A stretch of DNA of 64,000 nucleotides, taken from contig NC_021915.1 of NCBI RefSeq assembly GCF_000442645.1, forward strand, positions 2,170,001-2,234,000, in the 5' to 3' direction. The translations under genes and the position numbers were made by a program. The stretch's first letter is position 1. Each line of letters begins with the position of its first letter. The stretch comes from Corynebacterium maris DSM 45190. Its GTDB lineage: Bacteria > Actinomycetota > Actinomycetes > Mycobacteriales > Mycobacteriaceae. Under the pieces are notes generated by a model, which saw only the letters and a program-made list of their open reading frames with translations, made no database searches and was not told the origin of the DNA. Shown here piece after piece: positions 23,881 through 34,598 of this stretch.

Positions 23881-26603
23881 TACTTCAATCCCCCCAGTCG
23901 GGCGGTCAGTCGCTCGACCTCTTCTTGGGCCACCTGCCGGCGGGCCCGGATCTTATCGACGACCTCGGTCGGCGCCTTCGACAAAAACGCCTCGTTGGCG
24001 AGCTTCTTGCCGGTGCCGTCCAGTTCCTTGTTCGCCGCCGCGAGTTCCTTTTCCAGGCGCTTGCGCTCGGCGACCTTGTCCACCGTGCCGGAGGTGTCCA
24101 GCGCGACGGTCAGGGTGGACTGCGACAGGCGCAGCTCCAGGGAGGCAGACTCCTCGAAATCGTCCTCCGGGGCGGTCACCTTCGCCAGCGAACGCACCAG
24201 CGGCTCCTGCCCGGCCAAGTCGGCCGCCGCGAAGTCGATGGCGGCCGGCACCTTCTGCGAGGGTTTGACGCCCTGGTCCGAACGGAACCGACGCAGTTCG
24301 GTGACCAACTTCTCGGCGTCCTCGATGCGGCGGGCGGCGACCTCGTCGGCCGTCGCGCCGCCGTTGGTGTCCGCGGCCGTCGGCCACGGCGCCACGGTGA
24401 CGGTCTCCCCCTCGGTCAGGGTGGTCCACAGCAGTTCGGTGATGAACGGCATCGACGGGTGCAGCAGACGCAGCACCACGTCCAGCACCCGACCGAGCAC
24501 GATCTGGGTGTTCGTGCCTTGCTGGGTGACCTCGTCGCGCGGGATCTGGGTCTTGGCGATCTCCAGGTACCAGTCGCAGAACTCCGACCAGGTGAACTGG
24601 TAGAGCTCCTCGTTGGCCTTCGCGAACTGGTAGTCCTCCAGGTAGGCGTCGACCTTGCCGCGGACTTCCTCGAGGCGGTCGAGGATCCAGCGGTCGGCGT
24701 CGGTCAGCTCCTCGCGCGGCGGCAGCTCGCCCACGTCCGCGCCGTTGAGCAGGGCGAACTTGGTGGCGTTGAAGAGCTTGGTGGCGAAGTTACGCGAGGA
24801 TTGCGCGTGATCTTCGCCCACCGGCAGGTCGATGCCCGGGTTGGCGCCGCGGGCCAGGGTGAAGCGCAGCGCGTCGGCGCCGAACTTGTCCACCCAGTCC
24901 ATCGGGTCGATGCCGTTGCCCAGGGACTTGGACATCTTGCGGCCGTGCTCGTCGCGCACCAGGCCGTGCAGGTACAGGTCCGTGAACGGCACCTGCGGGC
25001 GCCCGTCCTTGCCGCGTCCCAGCAGCTCCGGGGTCAGGGTGCCGGCGAAAGTGCCGAACATCATCATGCGCGCCACCCAGAAGAACAGGATGTCGTAGGC
25101 GGTGACCAGCACCGAGGTGGGGTAGAACTTCTCCAGGTCGGGGGTCTTGTCCGGCCACCCCATCGTGGAGAACGGCCACAGCGCGGAAGAGAACCAGGTG
25201 TCCAGGACGTCCGGGTCCTGCTCCCAGCCTTCGCCGGCCGGCGGCTGCTCGTCCGGCCCGACGCACACGACCTCGCCGTCGGGTCCGTACCAGATCGGGA
25301 TGCGGTGGCCCCACCACAGCTGGCGCGAAATCGTCCAGTCGTGCATGTCGTCGACCCAGTCGAAGTAGCGCGGCTCCATCGCCTCCGGGTGGATGACGGT
25401 GTCGCCTTCGCGAATCGCGTCGCCGGACATCTTCGCCAGTGCATCGACCTTGACGAACCACTGCAGCGACAGGCGCGGCTCGATCGGCTCGCCGGAGCGC
25501 TCGGAATGGCCCACGGAATGCTCGTAGGGGCGGACTTCCTTGACGATGCGTCCCTGCTCGGCCAGGGCCTCGCGCACCTTGACGCGGGCCTCGAAGCGGT
25601 CCAGTCCGTCGAAGTCGGTGCCGGTGTCGGCGATGTGTCCGGTCTTGTCCATGATGGTCGGCATGGCCAGATCGTGGCGCACGCCCATGGCGTAGTCGTT
25701 GGGGTCGTGCGCCGGGGTCACCTTGACGGCGCCGGAGCCGAACTCGGGGTCGACGTAGTCGTCGGCGATGACCTTCAGCTTCAGGTCGTCGCGGAACGGG
25801 TGCGCGAACTCGGCGCCGATGAGGTCGCGGTAGCGTTCGTCTTCTGGATGCACGGCGATCGCGACGTCGCCGAGCATCGTCTCCACGCGCGTGGTGGCCA
25901 CGATCAGGTGCGGTTCGTCGTCGTTGAGCGAGCCGTAGCGGATGGACACCAGCTCACCCTGGACGTCCTTGTGGACGACCTCGATGTCGGAGACGGCGGT
26001 CTCCAGCGACGGCGACCAGTTCACCAGTCGGTTGGCCCGGTAGATCATGCCCTGGTCGTAGAGCGCCTTGAAGATCGTCTGCACCGCGCGGGAAAGCCCC
26101 TCGTCGAGTGTGAAGCGGTCGCGGGACCAGTCGACGGAGTCGCCGATGGCGCGCATCTGCGACTGGATGTCCCCGCCGTACTGCTGCTTCCACTCCCAGA
26201 CCTTGGCGATGAACTCTTCGCGGCCGTAGTCGTAGCGGTCCTTGCCCTCGGTCTCCTGCAGCATCTCCTCCACCTTGGTCTGGGTGGCGATGCCGGCGTG
26301 GTCCATGCCCGGCAGCCACAGCACCTCATAGCCCTGCATCCGCTTCCGGCGCACGATCGAGTCGATCAGGGTGTGGTCCAGGGCGTGGCCCATGTGCAGC
26401 TGCCCGGTGACGTTCGGCGGCGGCAAAACGATGGAGTACGCGGGTTTTTCGCTCTCCGCGTCCGCCGTGAAGTAGCCGCCGTCGACCCAGCGGTCGTACA
26501 TCGTCGTTTCGTGCTCTTTCGGCTCCCACGACTTAGGGAGCGCGTCGGCACGATTGGTACCCAGATTCTTTCCCATGCTCTGCTCAGTCACGGGCACCAT
26601 CAT
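23880..26603 (-). CDS. valS: Valyl-tRNA synthetase
   Basis: This class I synthetase of about 900 residues has the HIGH-type motif HMGH (70-73), preceded by PPPNVTGQL. It also has a CP1 editing domain (about 200-400), KMSKS near 555-559, an anticodon-binding domain and a C-terminal coiled coil. The N-terminus is ambiguous. ATG 26603 is given, but GTG 26591 (VTEQSMGKN) or ATG 26576 better resemble other corynebacterial ValS starts, and no strong ribosome-binding site separates them. Downstream translation is coupled to folC. Confidence 0.96.
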   Translation of the reverse strand: MMVPVTEQSMGKNLGTNRADALPKSWEPKEHETTMYDRWVDGGYFTADAESEKPAYSIVLPPPNVTGQLHMGHALDHTLIDSIVRRKRMQGYEVLWLPGMDHAGIATQTKVEEMLQETEGKDRYDYGREEFIAKVWEWKQQYGGDIQSQMRAIGDSVDWSRDRFTLDEGLSRAVQTIFKALYDQGMIYRANRLVNWSPSLETAVSDIEVVHKDVQGELVSIRYGSLNDDEPHLIVATTRVETMLGDVAIAVHPEDERYRDLIGAEFAHPFRDDLKLKVIADDYVDPEFGSGAVKVTPAHDPNDYAMGVRHDLAMPTIMDKTGHIADTGTDFDGLDRFEARVKVREALAEQGRIVKEVRPYEHSVGHSERSGEPIEPRLSLQWFVKVDALAKMSGDAIREGDTVIHPEAMEPRYFDWVDDMHDWTISRQLWWGHRIPIWYGPDGEVVCVGPDEQPPAGEGWEQDPDVLDTWFSSALWPFSTMGWPDKTPDLEKFYPTSVLVTAYDILFFWVARMMMFGTFAGTLTPELLGRGKDGRPQVPFTDLYLHGLVRDEHGRKMSKSLGNGIDPMDWVDKFGADALRFTLARGANPGIDLPVGEDHAQSSRNFATKLFNATKFALLNGADVGELPPREELTDADRWILDRLEEVRGKVDAYLEDYQFAKANEELYQFTWSEFCDWYLEIAKTQIPRDEVTQQGTNTQIVLGRVLDVVLRLLHPSMPFITELLWTTLTEGETVTVAPWPTAADTNGGATADEVAARRIEDAEKLVTELRRFRSDQGVKPSQKVPAAIDFAAADLAGQEPLVRSLAKVTAPEDDFEESASLELRLSQSTLTVALDTSGTVDKVAERKRLEKELAAANKELDGTGKKLANEAFLSKAPTEVVDKIRARRQVAQEEVERLTARLGGLK

Positions 26604-26649
26604 AGCCGTCGTGGCCCCGGGCCCAGCACACGCGGCCAGGCGGGAGAGG

Positions 26650-28131
26650 CTACTTGGTGACGACCATCCCCATCGCCGGAACCTCGATGGCGACCTTGGC
26701 GATGCCGTCCGGGCTGACCCGGATGCGCTCGACGACCTCCGGGCCGCCGTCCCGGCGCTCCACCGGCACGTCCTTCAACTGCGCCACGGGCGGCAACTTC
26801 CGGTCAAACGGCACCGTCACCTCGCACAGCACCGACATGTCGCCCGGCTGGCCTTTCTCGTCCAGCGACGTGTACTCCACGAACCGGAACACGCCGATGT
26901 TGTGCGCCGCCTCGTAGCGGCGCACCACCCGGGTCACCCCGTCCTCGTCGGGGCTGGCCGACAGTTCGACCAACGGGTCGAAGACGACGCCGGCCCCGCC
27001 GTCGCGTTCCCGGAACACGCCGATGCCGCGGCCCCGGCGGTCCAGCAGGTGGAAATCCGACTCCGGATCCGCGGCGATCGCCAGCCCCACCGCCGTCGAC
27101 GCGCCCGGCAGCGGAGAGCGGTGCACGCGGCGGGCGTAGCGTTCCCGCAGCGTCCGCGGAATCAACGGCAGGGCACTGGCGCCACCCACCAGGTAAATCC
27201 CGGCGATGTCCGTGTCCGTCAGCGACTCCTCGTGCCCCACCACGTCGGAGAGCAGGTCCATGGTGAGGGTCACCAGCGCCTCCGCCTCGTCGTAGAACTC
27301 CGTGACGGGCACGGTCACGTCGGTGTCGGCGACGTCCAGGATCAGCCTCCGCGACTGTGGCTTGAGCTGCTCCTTCGCGGTGCGCGCCTCCTCGAGCAAC
27401 CGCATGCTCGCGCGGCGACCCAAGGCGTCGTCCTGCCGGCCGGCCTTCGCCAACGCCAGGGAAAGCAGCAGCTCGTCGAAATCGTCCCCGCCCAGGCGGC
27501 TGACGCCGCGGGAGGTGATCACTTCGTGGGCGTTGCCGTCGATCTTGATCAACGACACGTCGAAGGTCCCGCCGCCCAAGTCGTAGACCAGAATGCTGGA
27601 ACGTTTGGTGTTCAGGGTGCGCTCATGGCGGTGGCTGTATTCGAAGGCCGCGGCGCTGGGCTCGTTGACGAGTCCCAGCACCCGGACGCCCGCCCGGGTG
27701 AAGGCGTCCATCGTCAGCAGCCGTTGCGCGCTCGAGGCGTTCGCCGGCACCCCGAGGACCGCCTCCGTGGCGCTGTAGTCGCCTAATTCCGCCTGGTAGC
27801 GACGCAGCTGGCGGGCCACTTCCTCCGCGAAGGCCAACAACACCTCGCTGATCGGGCGCAGCTCATCGCCGATGCGCACCGGGGTGCGCGCCGTGACGCC
27901 CTCCCCGCTCAACATGCGTTTGAAAGAGCGGGTGTACTCCGCCCCCTCCAAGGCGAGCGCCTCCCACCCGGCGACGATCTTTCCTCCCCTGGCGGCGTCG
28001 ATGGCGACTACCGAGGGGAGGTAGTCGAAGAAATCCCCCTCCGGATCCGCGGAGTGGACCACCGGGTAGTTGCCCCGGTCCACCGCCGCCATCACCGTAC
28101 GTGTCGTGCCGAAATCAATCCCGAAGCGCAT
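26650..28131 (-). CDS. Short Hsp70 (DnaK-like) family protein
   Basis: This 493-residue protein has a full actin-like ATPase domain. It includes GIDFGTTRT (4-12), VPANAS and the NEPSAAAFEY block, YDLGGGTFDVSL (about 188-199) and LVGGASALP. The part after about residue 375 is only ~120 residues and does not resemble the usual substrate-binding domain with helical lid, so it is shorter than canonical DnaK (about 610). There is no grpE or dnaJ beside it. It is therefore a second, specialised Hsp70, function unknown. It lies between mdh and valS on the same strand. Confidence 0.88.
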   Translation of the reverse strand: MRFGIDFGTTRTVMAAVDRGNYPVVHSADPEGDFFDYLPSVVAIDAARGGKIVAGWEALALEGAEYTRSFKRMLSGEGVTARTPVRIGDELRPISEVLLAFAEEVARQLRRYQAELGDYSATEAVLGVPANASSAQRLLTMDAFTRAGVRVLGLVNEPSAAAFEYSHRHERTLNTKRSSILVYDLGGGTFDVSLIKIDGNAHEVITSRGVSRLGGDDFDELLLSLALAKAGRQDDALGRRASMRLLEEARTAKEQLKPQSRRLILDVADTDVTVPVTEFYDEAEALVTLTMDLLSDVVGHEESLTDTDIAGIYLVGGASALPLIPRTLRERYARRVHRSPLPGASTAVGLAIAADPESDFHLLDRRGRGIGVFRERDGGAGVVFDPLVELSASPDEDGVTRVVRRYEAAHNIGVFRFVEYTSLDEKGQPGDMSVLCEVTVPFDRKLPPVAQLKDVPVERRDGGPEVVERIRVSPDGIAKVAIEVPAMGMVVTK

Positions 28132-28173
28132 AACCGCCCAGTCTCCTTGTGTGTCCGACCTAACCCAGCAAAC

Positions 28174-29145
28174 CTAACCCAACAAATTCTGGACTGCGGA
28201 GCGTTCCTCCCGCAGTTCCTGCACAGACTCCTCGATGCGGCCGCGCTGGAAGTCATTGAGCTCCAGCCCCTGCACGATCTCCCACTTTCCGTTGCGCGCC
28301 ACCGTCGGCACACCGGCGACCAGCCCCTCGTCGATGCCGTAGGAGCCGTCCGAGACGACGGCCGCGGAGGACCACGCCTCGGTGCCGTGGATCCAGTCGT
28401 GCATGTGATCGACCGCCGCCGAGGCCGCGGAGGCTGCCGATGACTTGCCGCGCACCTCGATGATCTCGGCGCCGCGCTTGGCCACGCGCGGGATGAACTC
28501 GGACTCGTACCACTCCTGTTCCACCAGCTCCAGGGCCGGGCGGCCGTCCACCGTGGCGTAGGTCAGGTCCGGAAACTGGGTCGCGGAGTGATTGCCCCAG
28601 ACGACGACGTCCTCGATGTCCGTGGTGGGAACCTCCAGGCGCGTGGACAGCAGCCCGAGGGCCCGGTTGTGGTCCAGGCGCATGAGGGCGGTGAAACGCT
28701 CCGCCGGCACGTCCGGGGCGGCGGATTGTGCGATCAGGGCGTTCGTGTTCGCGGGATTGCCCACGACGAGGACGCGGACGTCATCCGCCGCGTGTTCGTT
28801 GATGGCCGCCCCCTGGGGACCGAAGATGCCGCCGTTGGCCGCGAGCAGGTCCGCGCGTTCCATGCCCTTGCCGCGCGGCTTGGCGCCGACCAGGAAAGCG
28901 GCGTTCGCCCCGTCGAAGGCGGTGTTGGCGTCGTCCGTGACGGTGATCGACCGCAGCAACGGGAAAGCGGAGTCGGCCAACTCCATCGCCACGCCTTCCG
29001 CGGCGTCGGTGGCCTGGGGGATCTCCAGCAGGGAAAGCTCGACCGGAGTGTCGGGCCCGTAGACCTCTCCCGCGGCGAGGCGCCACAGCAACGAGTACGC
29101 GATGTTTCCGGCGGCGCCGGTGACGGTGATCTTGGCGGTGGTCAT
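28174..29145 (-). CDS. mdh: Malate dehydrogenase
   Basis: This NAD-dependent malate/oxaloacetate enzyme is of the cytosolic-type (MDH2) family. The 323-residue protein has the nucleotide loop TGAAGNIAYSLL (9-20), substrate arginines around 91, 97 and 161, Asp158 and the active-site His186 in VVWGNHSATQ. ATG 29145 gives the normal start; a longer frame upstream has no similarity. It precedes the Hsp70 gene by 42 bp with no terminator between them. Confidence 0.96.
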   Translation of the reverse strand: MTTAKITVTGAAGNIAYSLLWRLAAGEVYGPDTPVELSLLEIPQATDAAEGVAMELADSAFPLLRSITVTDDANTAFDGANAAFLVGAKPRGKGMERADLLAANGGIFGPQGAAINEHAADDVRVLVVGNPANTNALIAQSAAPDVPAERFTALMRLDHNRALGLLSTRLEVPTTDIEDVVVWGNHSATQFPDLTYATVDGRPALELVEQEWYESEFIPRVAKRGAEIIEVRGKSSAASAASAAVDHMHDWIHGTEAWSSAAVVSDGSYGIDEGLVAGVPTVARNGKWEIVQGLELNDFQRGRIEESVQELREERSAVQNLLG

Positions 29146-29454
29146 GAGACGACGTCCACTTTCTGTCGGGGGCGCCCCGCACCAGATGGCGGGGCAAGTC
29201 AATCAATGGGTTCTCCCGCTCACTCTAATAAATTATGGCGTGGCGCGCGCCACCCCAGGAATGGGGTGGGCAGGGGAAGGCGAAACGTAGTCGCTACCCC
29301 CGCCGCCCCTGCACTTTTACTTATTATTCGGGATCTGGCACGTTACAGATTCCCGGTGCCACCCCTTTCGGGCACGATAGAAACCAGTTGTGTCCTAAAC
29401 CAAACTTTTGACCACCACACCGATCACCGATATTTAATTCAAAGGATGGTTGCG
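29146..29454. promoter_or_regulatory. mdh / TetR divergent intergenic region (309 bp)
   Basis: No gene was found here. It is locally AT-rich around 29222-29236 and 29318-29335. It contains a perfect 14-bp palindrome, GTGGCGCGCGCCAC (29240-29253), and minus-strand TATTAG/CATAAT -10-like sequences close to it that may serve mdh, which has no other promoter candidate. The TetR promoter is listed separately. Confidence 0.4.
29408..29436 (+). promoter_or_regulatory. Candidate promoter of TetR gene
   Basis: TTGACC (29408-29413) and TATTTA (29431-29436) are separated by 17 bp, a good sigma-A pattern. The start of transcription would fall about 10 nt before the translation start at 29455. Confidence 0.5.
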
Positions 29455-30215
29455 ATGAGCTCCGACAAGTCCACCGACTCAGCCGAGCCGGGCTCGCCCG
29501 ACGGAGCAGCATTCGACCACCACGAGGCCGGGGCGACGGAAATCACGGTCGACGTCGCGGTCGAGCACTTCGCCCGCGACGGGTTCGAGGGCGCCAAGCT
29601 CGAGGCGATCGCCCGCGACGCCGGCATGTCCAAGCGCATGATCCACTACCACTTCGGCGACAAAAAGGGGCTCTACCAGCAGGCCGTCGCCGAGGCACTG
29701 CAGCGGCTGCACGTCCCGGAAGAGACGTTCCAGGTGGACTCCGCCGTGCCCGTCGAAGGCATCCGCGTCCTCGTCGACGCGGTGTTCACGCAGTTCACGC
29801 TCCACCCGCAGTCACTGCGCCTGGTGGTGTCGGAAAACTTGGTCAACGTCCTGCAGATGGACGAACAGCCCCCGCTGATCGATGAGACCGGACTGAAGCT
29901 GCGGCTGGATCGGCTGCTGCTGATGGGCCAGGACGCCGGGGCCTTCCGCCCGGGCATCAACGCCGACGACCTCATCACGTTGATCAGCGCGCTGCCCTTC
30001 TATCGGCTGACCAACAAGCTGCAGACCCACAACCTGCTCGGCATCGACTTCGATTCCGAGGAAAACCTGGCCGGCATGCACCGGCTGACCGTCGACACGG
30101 TGCTGGCTTTCTTGACCTCGAACATCCCGGACACCGGGCAAAGCAGTTACTTGAGCCCGCTGGAGTCGACCACGCAGGCGCAGACCAGTTTGAGCGTCTA
30201 CGCCGACGAGGATTT

Positions 30216-30219
<4 letters not shown>
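29455..30219 (+). CDS. TetR family transcriptional regulator
   Basis: This 254-residue regulator has an acidic N-terminal stretch (1-22) preceding the HTH (about 28-72), with the pattern AVEHFARDGFEGAKLEAIARDAGMSKRMIHYHFGDKKGL. A longer than usual ligand domain ends in a disordered Ser/Thr/Gln tail. ATG 29455 is preferred because AAAGGA lies 8 bp upstream; ATG 29446 is in frame. The regulated gene is unknown. Its stop overlaps the clpX stop by 4 bp on the opposite strand. Confidence 0.88.
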
Positions 30220-31511
<1,292 letters not shown>

Positions 31512-31767
31512 TTTCTGGTTGGGAATCCGTTCTTGTCGCGGGCCAGCTTTGACCTCATGTCTCACGCCCACTCTAGCGCTCACGTCAATTCAACTGGCCG
31601 AGGCCGGGCGCTATTCCATCTGACCACATTTCCCCTGCGCGTAGGGACGGCGTACTCCGTGATTACCCGGATCCGGCCGCTGTGTTACCTTTTACAGTCG
31701 CCCAGCAGTCGATCGTGGACGTGAACCGGTAACGCGGCTTCCCATGAACGCTCATGAGAAGGAAAAC

Positions 31768-32202
31768 ATGTCACCCGTCAAACGCCGCATCATCTACGTC
31801 CTGTCGTATGAAGCCATCGCCATCCTCTTCGTGTCCGTGTCCCTGACCCTGTTGGGGCTGGGCGGCGGCAATTCGACGCTGATCGCCGTCGTGTCCTCGG
31901 TGGTGGCGGTGATCTGGAACTTCATCTGGAACACGTTGTTCGAAAACTGGGAGAAGCGCCAGCAATCGCAGAAGCGCACGCTCGGCCGCCGCGTGGTCCA
32001 CTCGCTCGGTTTCGAGGGCGGGCTCGTCTTCTTCCTGGTGCCGATCATCGCGCTGATTCTCGGGGTGGGCCTGGTGGAGGCGTTCATCCTCGAGCTGGGG
32101 CTGCTGATCTTCTTTCTCATCTACACGTTCGTGTTCGCGTGGGTCTTCGACCGCATTCTGCCGCCGCCGGCGACCGTGGTGCGGCAGGAAGATCCCCGCT
32201 GA
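31768..32202 (+). CDS. PACE-family (AceI-like) four-helix efflux protein
   Basis: This 144-residue membrane protein has two tandem bacterial transmembrane pairs. It shows family motifs near the helices: RRIIYVLSYE at 4-13, WNFIWNTLFENW in helix two and the repeat RRVVHSLGFEGG. PACE proteins export chlorhexidine, acriflavine and polyamines in proteobacteria; the substrate here is unknown. ATG 31768 is chosen because GAAGGA lies 6 bp upstream. It is divergent from clpX and is followed by a large hairpin. Confidence 0.78.
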   Translation: MSPVKRRIIYVLSYEAIAILFVSVSLTLLGLGGGNSTLIAVVSSVVAVIWNFIWNTLFENWEKRQQSQKRTLGRRVVHSLGFEGGLVFFLVPIIALILGVGLVEAFILELGLLIFFLIYTFVFAWVFDRILPPPATVVRQEDPR

Positions 32203-32218
32203 GCCCGCCAGACACGCA

Positions 32219-32264
32219 ACTGGGCCGGCCCCTCCCCGACTGATCGGGGAAGGGCCGGCCCAGT
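32219..32264. terminator. Large bidirectional hairpin
   Basis: A 21-bp stem with one mismatch (32219-32239 with 32244-32264) has a 4-nt loop, between the convergent PACE gene and pcaJ. T tracts are minimal, so intrinsic termination would depend on the very stable stem. Confidence 0.65.
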
Positions 32265-32301
32265 GCCGCGTCAACGCACGAGACCGTCAACGCACAAGGT
32301 G

Positions 32302-32949
32302 CTAGACGAGGGCGTCGTGCACCTTGAACTCTGCCTCGGTGACTTCGCGGACCGACTCGACGGTCTCGCCCTCGGCGCACTCGAGCAGGGTCAGGCCCTC
32401 CTCGGAGTCCACGGAGAAGACCGCGTAGTTGGTCACGATGAGGTCGACGCACTTGGCGCCGGTCAGCGGGAGCTTGCACACCGGCAGGACCTTGGAGGCG
32501 CCCTTCTTGGTGGTGTGGTCCATCATGACGATGATCTTCTTGGCGCCGTGGACCAGGTCCATCGCGCCGCCCATGCCCTTGACCATCTTGCCCGGGATCA
32601 TCCAGTTCGCCAGGTCACCGGTTTCGGAGACCTCCATGGCGCCCAGGACGGCCACGTCGATGGAGCGGGAGCGGATCATGGCGAAGGAGTCCGAGGAGGA
32701 GAAGTAGGCGGCGCCTTCTCCGGCGGTGATGGTTTCCTTGCCGGCGTTGATCAGCTGCGGGTCGAGCTCGTCCTCGGTCGGGTACGGGCCGACGCCGAGG
32801 ATGCCGTTCTCGGAGTGCAGGACGACCTCGAGGTCCTCCGGCAGGAAGCCGGGGATCAGGGTCGGCATGCCGATGCCGAGGTTGACGTACTGGCCGTTGT
32901 CCAGTTCCTTGGCGGCACGGGCCGCCATTTCTTCACGAGTCCAAGTCAT
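32302..32949 (-). CDS. pcaJ: 3-oxoadipate CoA-transferase subunit B
   Basis: With PcaI it moves CoA from succinyl-CoA to beta-ketoadipate, the penultimate step of the beta-ketoadipate pathway. The 215-residue protein has the catalytic glutamate in the HSENGILG motif (Glu47) and the GKMVKGMGGAMDLV block. The ATG shares a base with the pcaI stop (TAATG), so translation is coupled. It is the last gene of the pcaI-pcaJ operon. Confidence 0.94.
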   Translation of the reverse strand: MTWTREEMAARAAKELDNGQYVNLGIGMPTLIPGFLPEDLEVVLHSENGILGVGPYPTEDELDPQLINAGKETITAGEGAAYFSSSDSFAMIRSRSIDVAVLGAMEVSETGDLANWMIPGKMVKGMGGAMDLVHGAKKIIVMMDHTTKKGASKVLPVCKLPLTGAKCVDLIVTNYAVFSVDSEEGLTLLECAEGETVESVREVTEAEFKVHDALV

Positions 32950-33692
32950 TACTTGCTCACCGTCCGATTCTCGATGCCAGTTTCCTGCGGGCCGACCACC
33001 ACGATGCGGTCGACGTAGATGCCGGGCAGGTGCACGTCGTCCGGATCGATGACGTCGACGAGTTCCTCCACCTGGGCGATGGTGACCTTGCCCGCCATGC
33101 CGGCGTCCGGGTTGAAGTTGCGGGCGGTCTTCTCGAAGACCAGGTTGCCGTAACGGTCGGCCTTCGCGGCGTGCACGAAGGAGTAGTCCGTGCGGATGGA
33201 CTCCTCGAGGACGAAGAGCTCACCGTTGAACTCGCGGGTCTCCTTCGGCTTCGAGGTCTCCGCGACGGTGCCGTCGGAGTTGTAGCGCACCGGCAGGCCG
33301 CCGTCGGCCAGCTGGGTGCCCACGCCGGCCTTGGTGTAGAAGGCCGGGACGCCGGCGCCGCCGGCGCGCATGCGCTCGGCGAGGGTGCCCTGTGGGGTGA
33401 ACTCCACGGAAAGCTCGCCGGAGAGGTACTGGCGGGCGTATTCCTTGTTGGAACCGATGTAGGAACCGATGGAGCGGCTGATGCGGCCGTCCTCCAGGAG
33501 GAGGCCCAGGCCGAATCCGTCGGTGCCGAGGTTGTTGGAGACGATGGTCAGGTCGCTCGCCCCCTGGGTGCGCAGGGAGTCGATGAGACGGGCGGGGATA
33601 CCCACGAGGCCGAACCCGCCGACGGCGACAGACGCACCGTCGGGGATGTCGGCCACTGCGGCATCCGTACTAGGAAGAGTCTTGTCAAGCAT
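32949..33692 (-). CDS. pcaI: 3-oxoadipate CoA-transferase subunit A
   Basis: This alpha subunit of 247 residues has the GGFGLVGIP glycine-rich loop near 29-37 and the SNNLG motif common to CoA-transferase A chains. Start ATG 33692 is chosen because it begins the conserved MLDKTLPS...DGASVAVGGFG region; the open frame continues upstream into the control region without similarity. It is divergent from pcaR with 92 bp between the starts, so both are probably controlled there by PcaR. Confidence 0.94.
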   Translation of the reverse strand: MLDKTLPSTDAAVADIPDGASVAVGGFGLVGIPARLIDSLRTQGASDLTIVSNNLGTDGFGLGLLLEDGRISRSIGSYIGSNKEYARQYLSGELSVEFTPQGTLAERMRAGGAGVPAFYTKAGVGTQLADGGLPVRYNSDGTVAETSKPKETREFNGELFVLEESIRTDYSFVHAAKADRYGNLVFEKTARNFNPDAGMAGKVTIAQVEELVDVIDPDDVHLPGIYVDRIVVVGPQETGIENRTVSK

Positions 33693-33784
33693 GATTGACA
33701 CTGTACACTTGGTGCGAGAAGCGCACAAGGGTTCACAGAGCGAACTTTGGTGCAACCATTGCAGTAAGGAAAGGAGCCGCCGAC
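33693..33784. promoter_or_regulatory. pcaIJ / pcaR divergent control region
   Basis: This contains GTTCACAGAGCGAAC (33731-33745), a 15-bp element with GTTC/GAAC ends that matches the pcaH-upstream dyad at 12 of 15 positions. It also contains GTGCG-N5-CGCAC (33712-33726). Either could be an IclR-type PcaR operator. AAGGAAAGGAG before 33785 is the pcaR ribosome-binding site. Confidence 0.5.
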
Positions 33785-34570
33785 GTGACACCCCACACTA
33801 CGGGCGACAGCGCATACGTGCAGTCGCTCGCCCGGGGCCTCAGCGTGATCACCTCATTCGACGCGGACCGCCGCCGACAAAGCCTCACCCAGGTCGCCGA
33901 GAACACCGGACTCGCCCGGGCCACCGCCCGCCGATTCCTGCACACCCTCGTCGGCCTGGGGTACGCGGGCACCGACGGCACCGAGTTCTGGCTCACCCCC
34001 CGCATTCTCGAGCTGGGTTACAGCTACGTCTCCTCCCAGGAGCTGCCGGACATCTCCCAGCCCCACATGGAGTCGTTGTCCGCGACGCTGGGCGAATCCT
34101 CGTCGTTGTCCGTGCTCGACGGCACGGACGTCGTCTACATCGGCCGGGTGCCGGTGCGGCGCATCATGAGCGTCAACATCAACATCGGCACCCGCTTCCC
34201 CGCCCACGCCACCTCGATGGGCAGGACGCTGCTGGCCGGGCTGCCCCCGGATGAACTCGACGACTACTTCGCCGCGGCGGAGTTGACCGCCCTGACCTCC
34301 GAGACCGCAGACAGTCAGGCTGAGCTGCGCCAGGCCATCGCCACGGTCGCCGACGTCGGCTACTCCGTGGTCGACCAGGAGCTCGAACCAGGGCTCCGCT
34401 CCGTCGCGGCGCCTATCGTGGACTCAGCCGGGCGCACGGTCGCCGCGATCAACGTGTCCACGCATACCGCCGGATACACCCTGGAGACCCTCCAGCGGCA
34501 CGTGATCCCCGCCGTCCGCCAGGCGGCGCGGGACATCAGTTCCGACTACATCTCCACCCAGCACCTTTAA
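33785..34570 (+). CDS. pcaR: IclR family regulator of beta-ketoadipate genes
   Basis: This 261-residue IclR protein has an N-terminal winged HTH (about 10-75, with LTQVAENTGLARATARRFLHTL) and a C-terminal effector domain with SSSLSVLDGTDVVYIGRV. C. glutamicum PcaR in the same position represses pca genes; the effector is probably beta-ketoadipate or a related acid. The start is GTG 33785, with AGGAG 8 bp upstream; earlier in-frame codons extend through the promoter. It is followed by pcaF (28 bp) and pcaD (27 bp) on the same strand. Confidence 0.92.
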   Translation: MTPHTTGDSAYVQSLARGLSVITSFDADRRRQSLTQVAENTGLARATARRFLHTLVGLGYAGTDGTEFWLTPRILELGYSYVSSQELPDISQPHMESLSATLGESSSLSVLDGTDVVYIGRVPVRRIMSVNINIGTRFPAHATSMGRTLLAGLPPDELDDYFAAAELTALTSETADSQAELRQAIATVADVGYSVVDQELEPGLRSVAAPIVDSAGRTVAAINVSTHTAGYTLETLQRHVIPAVRQAARDISSDYISTQHL

Positions 34571-34598
34571 CCCGAAAAGACACAGAAAGGCACTCACC

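Noticed and set aside
23925..26660. 911-residue plus-strand frame opposite valS
   Set aside because: Complement of valS codon bias in high-GC DNA; no recognisable motif.
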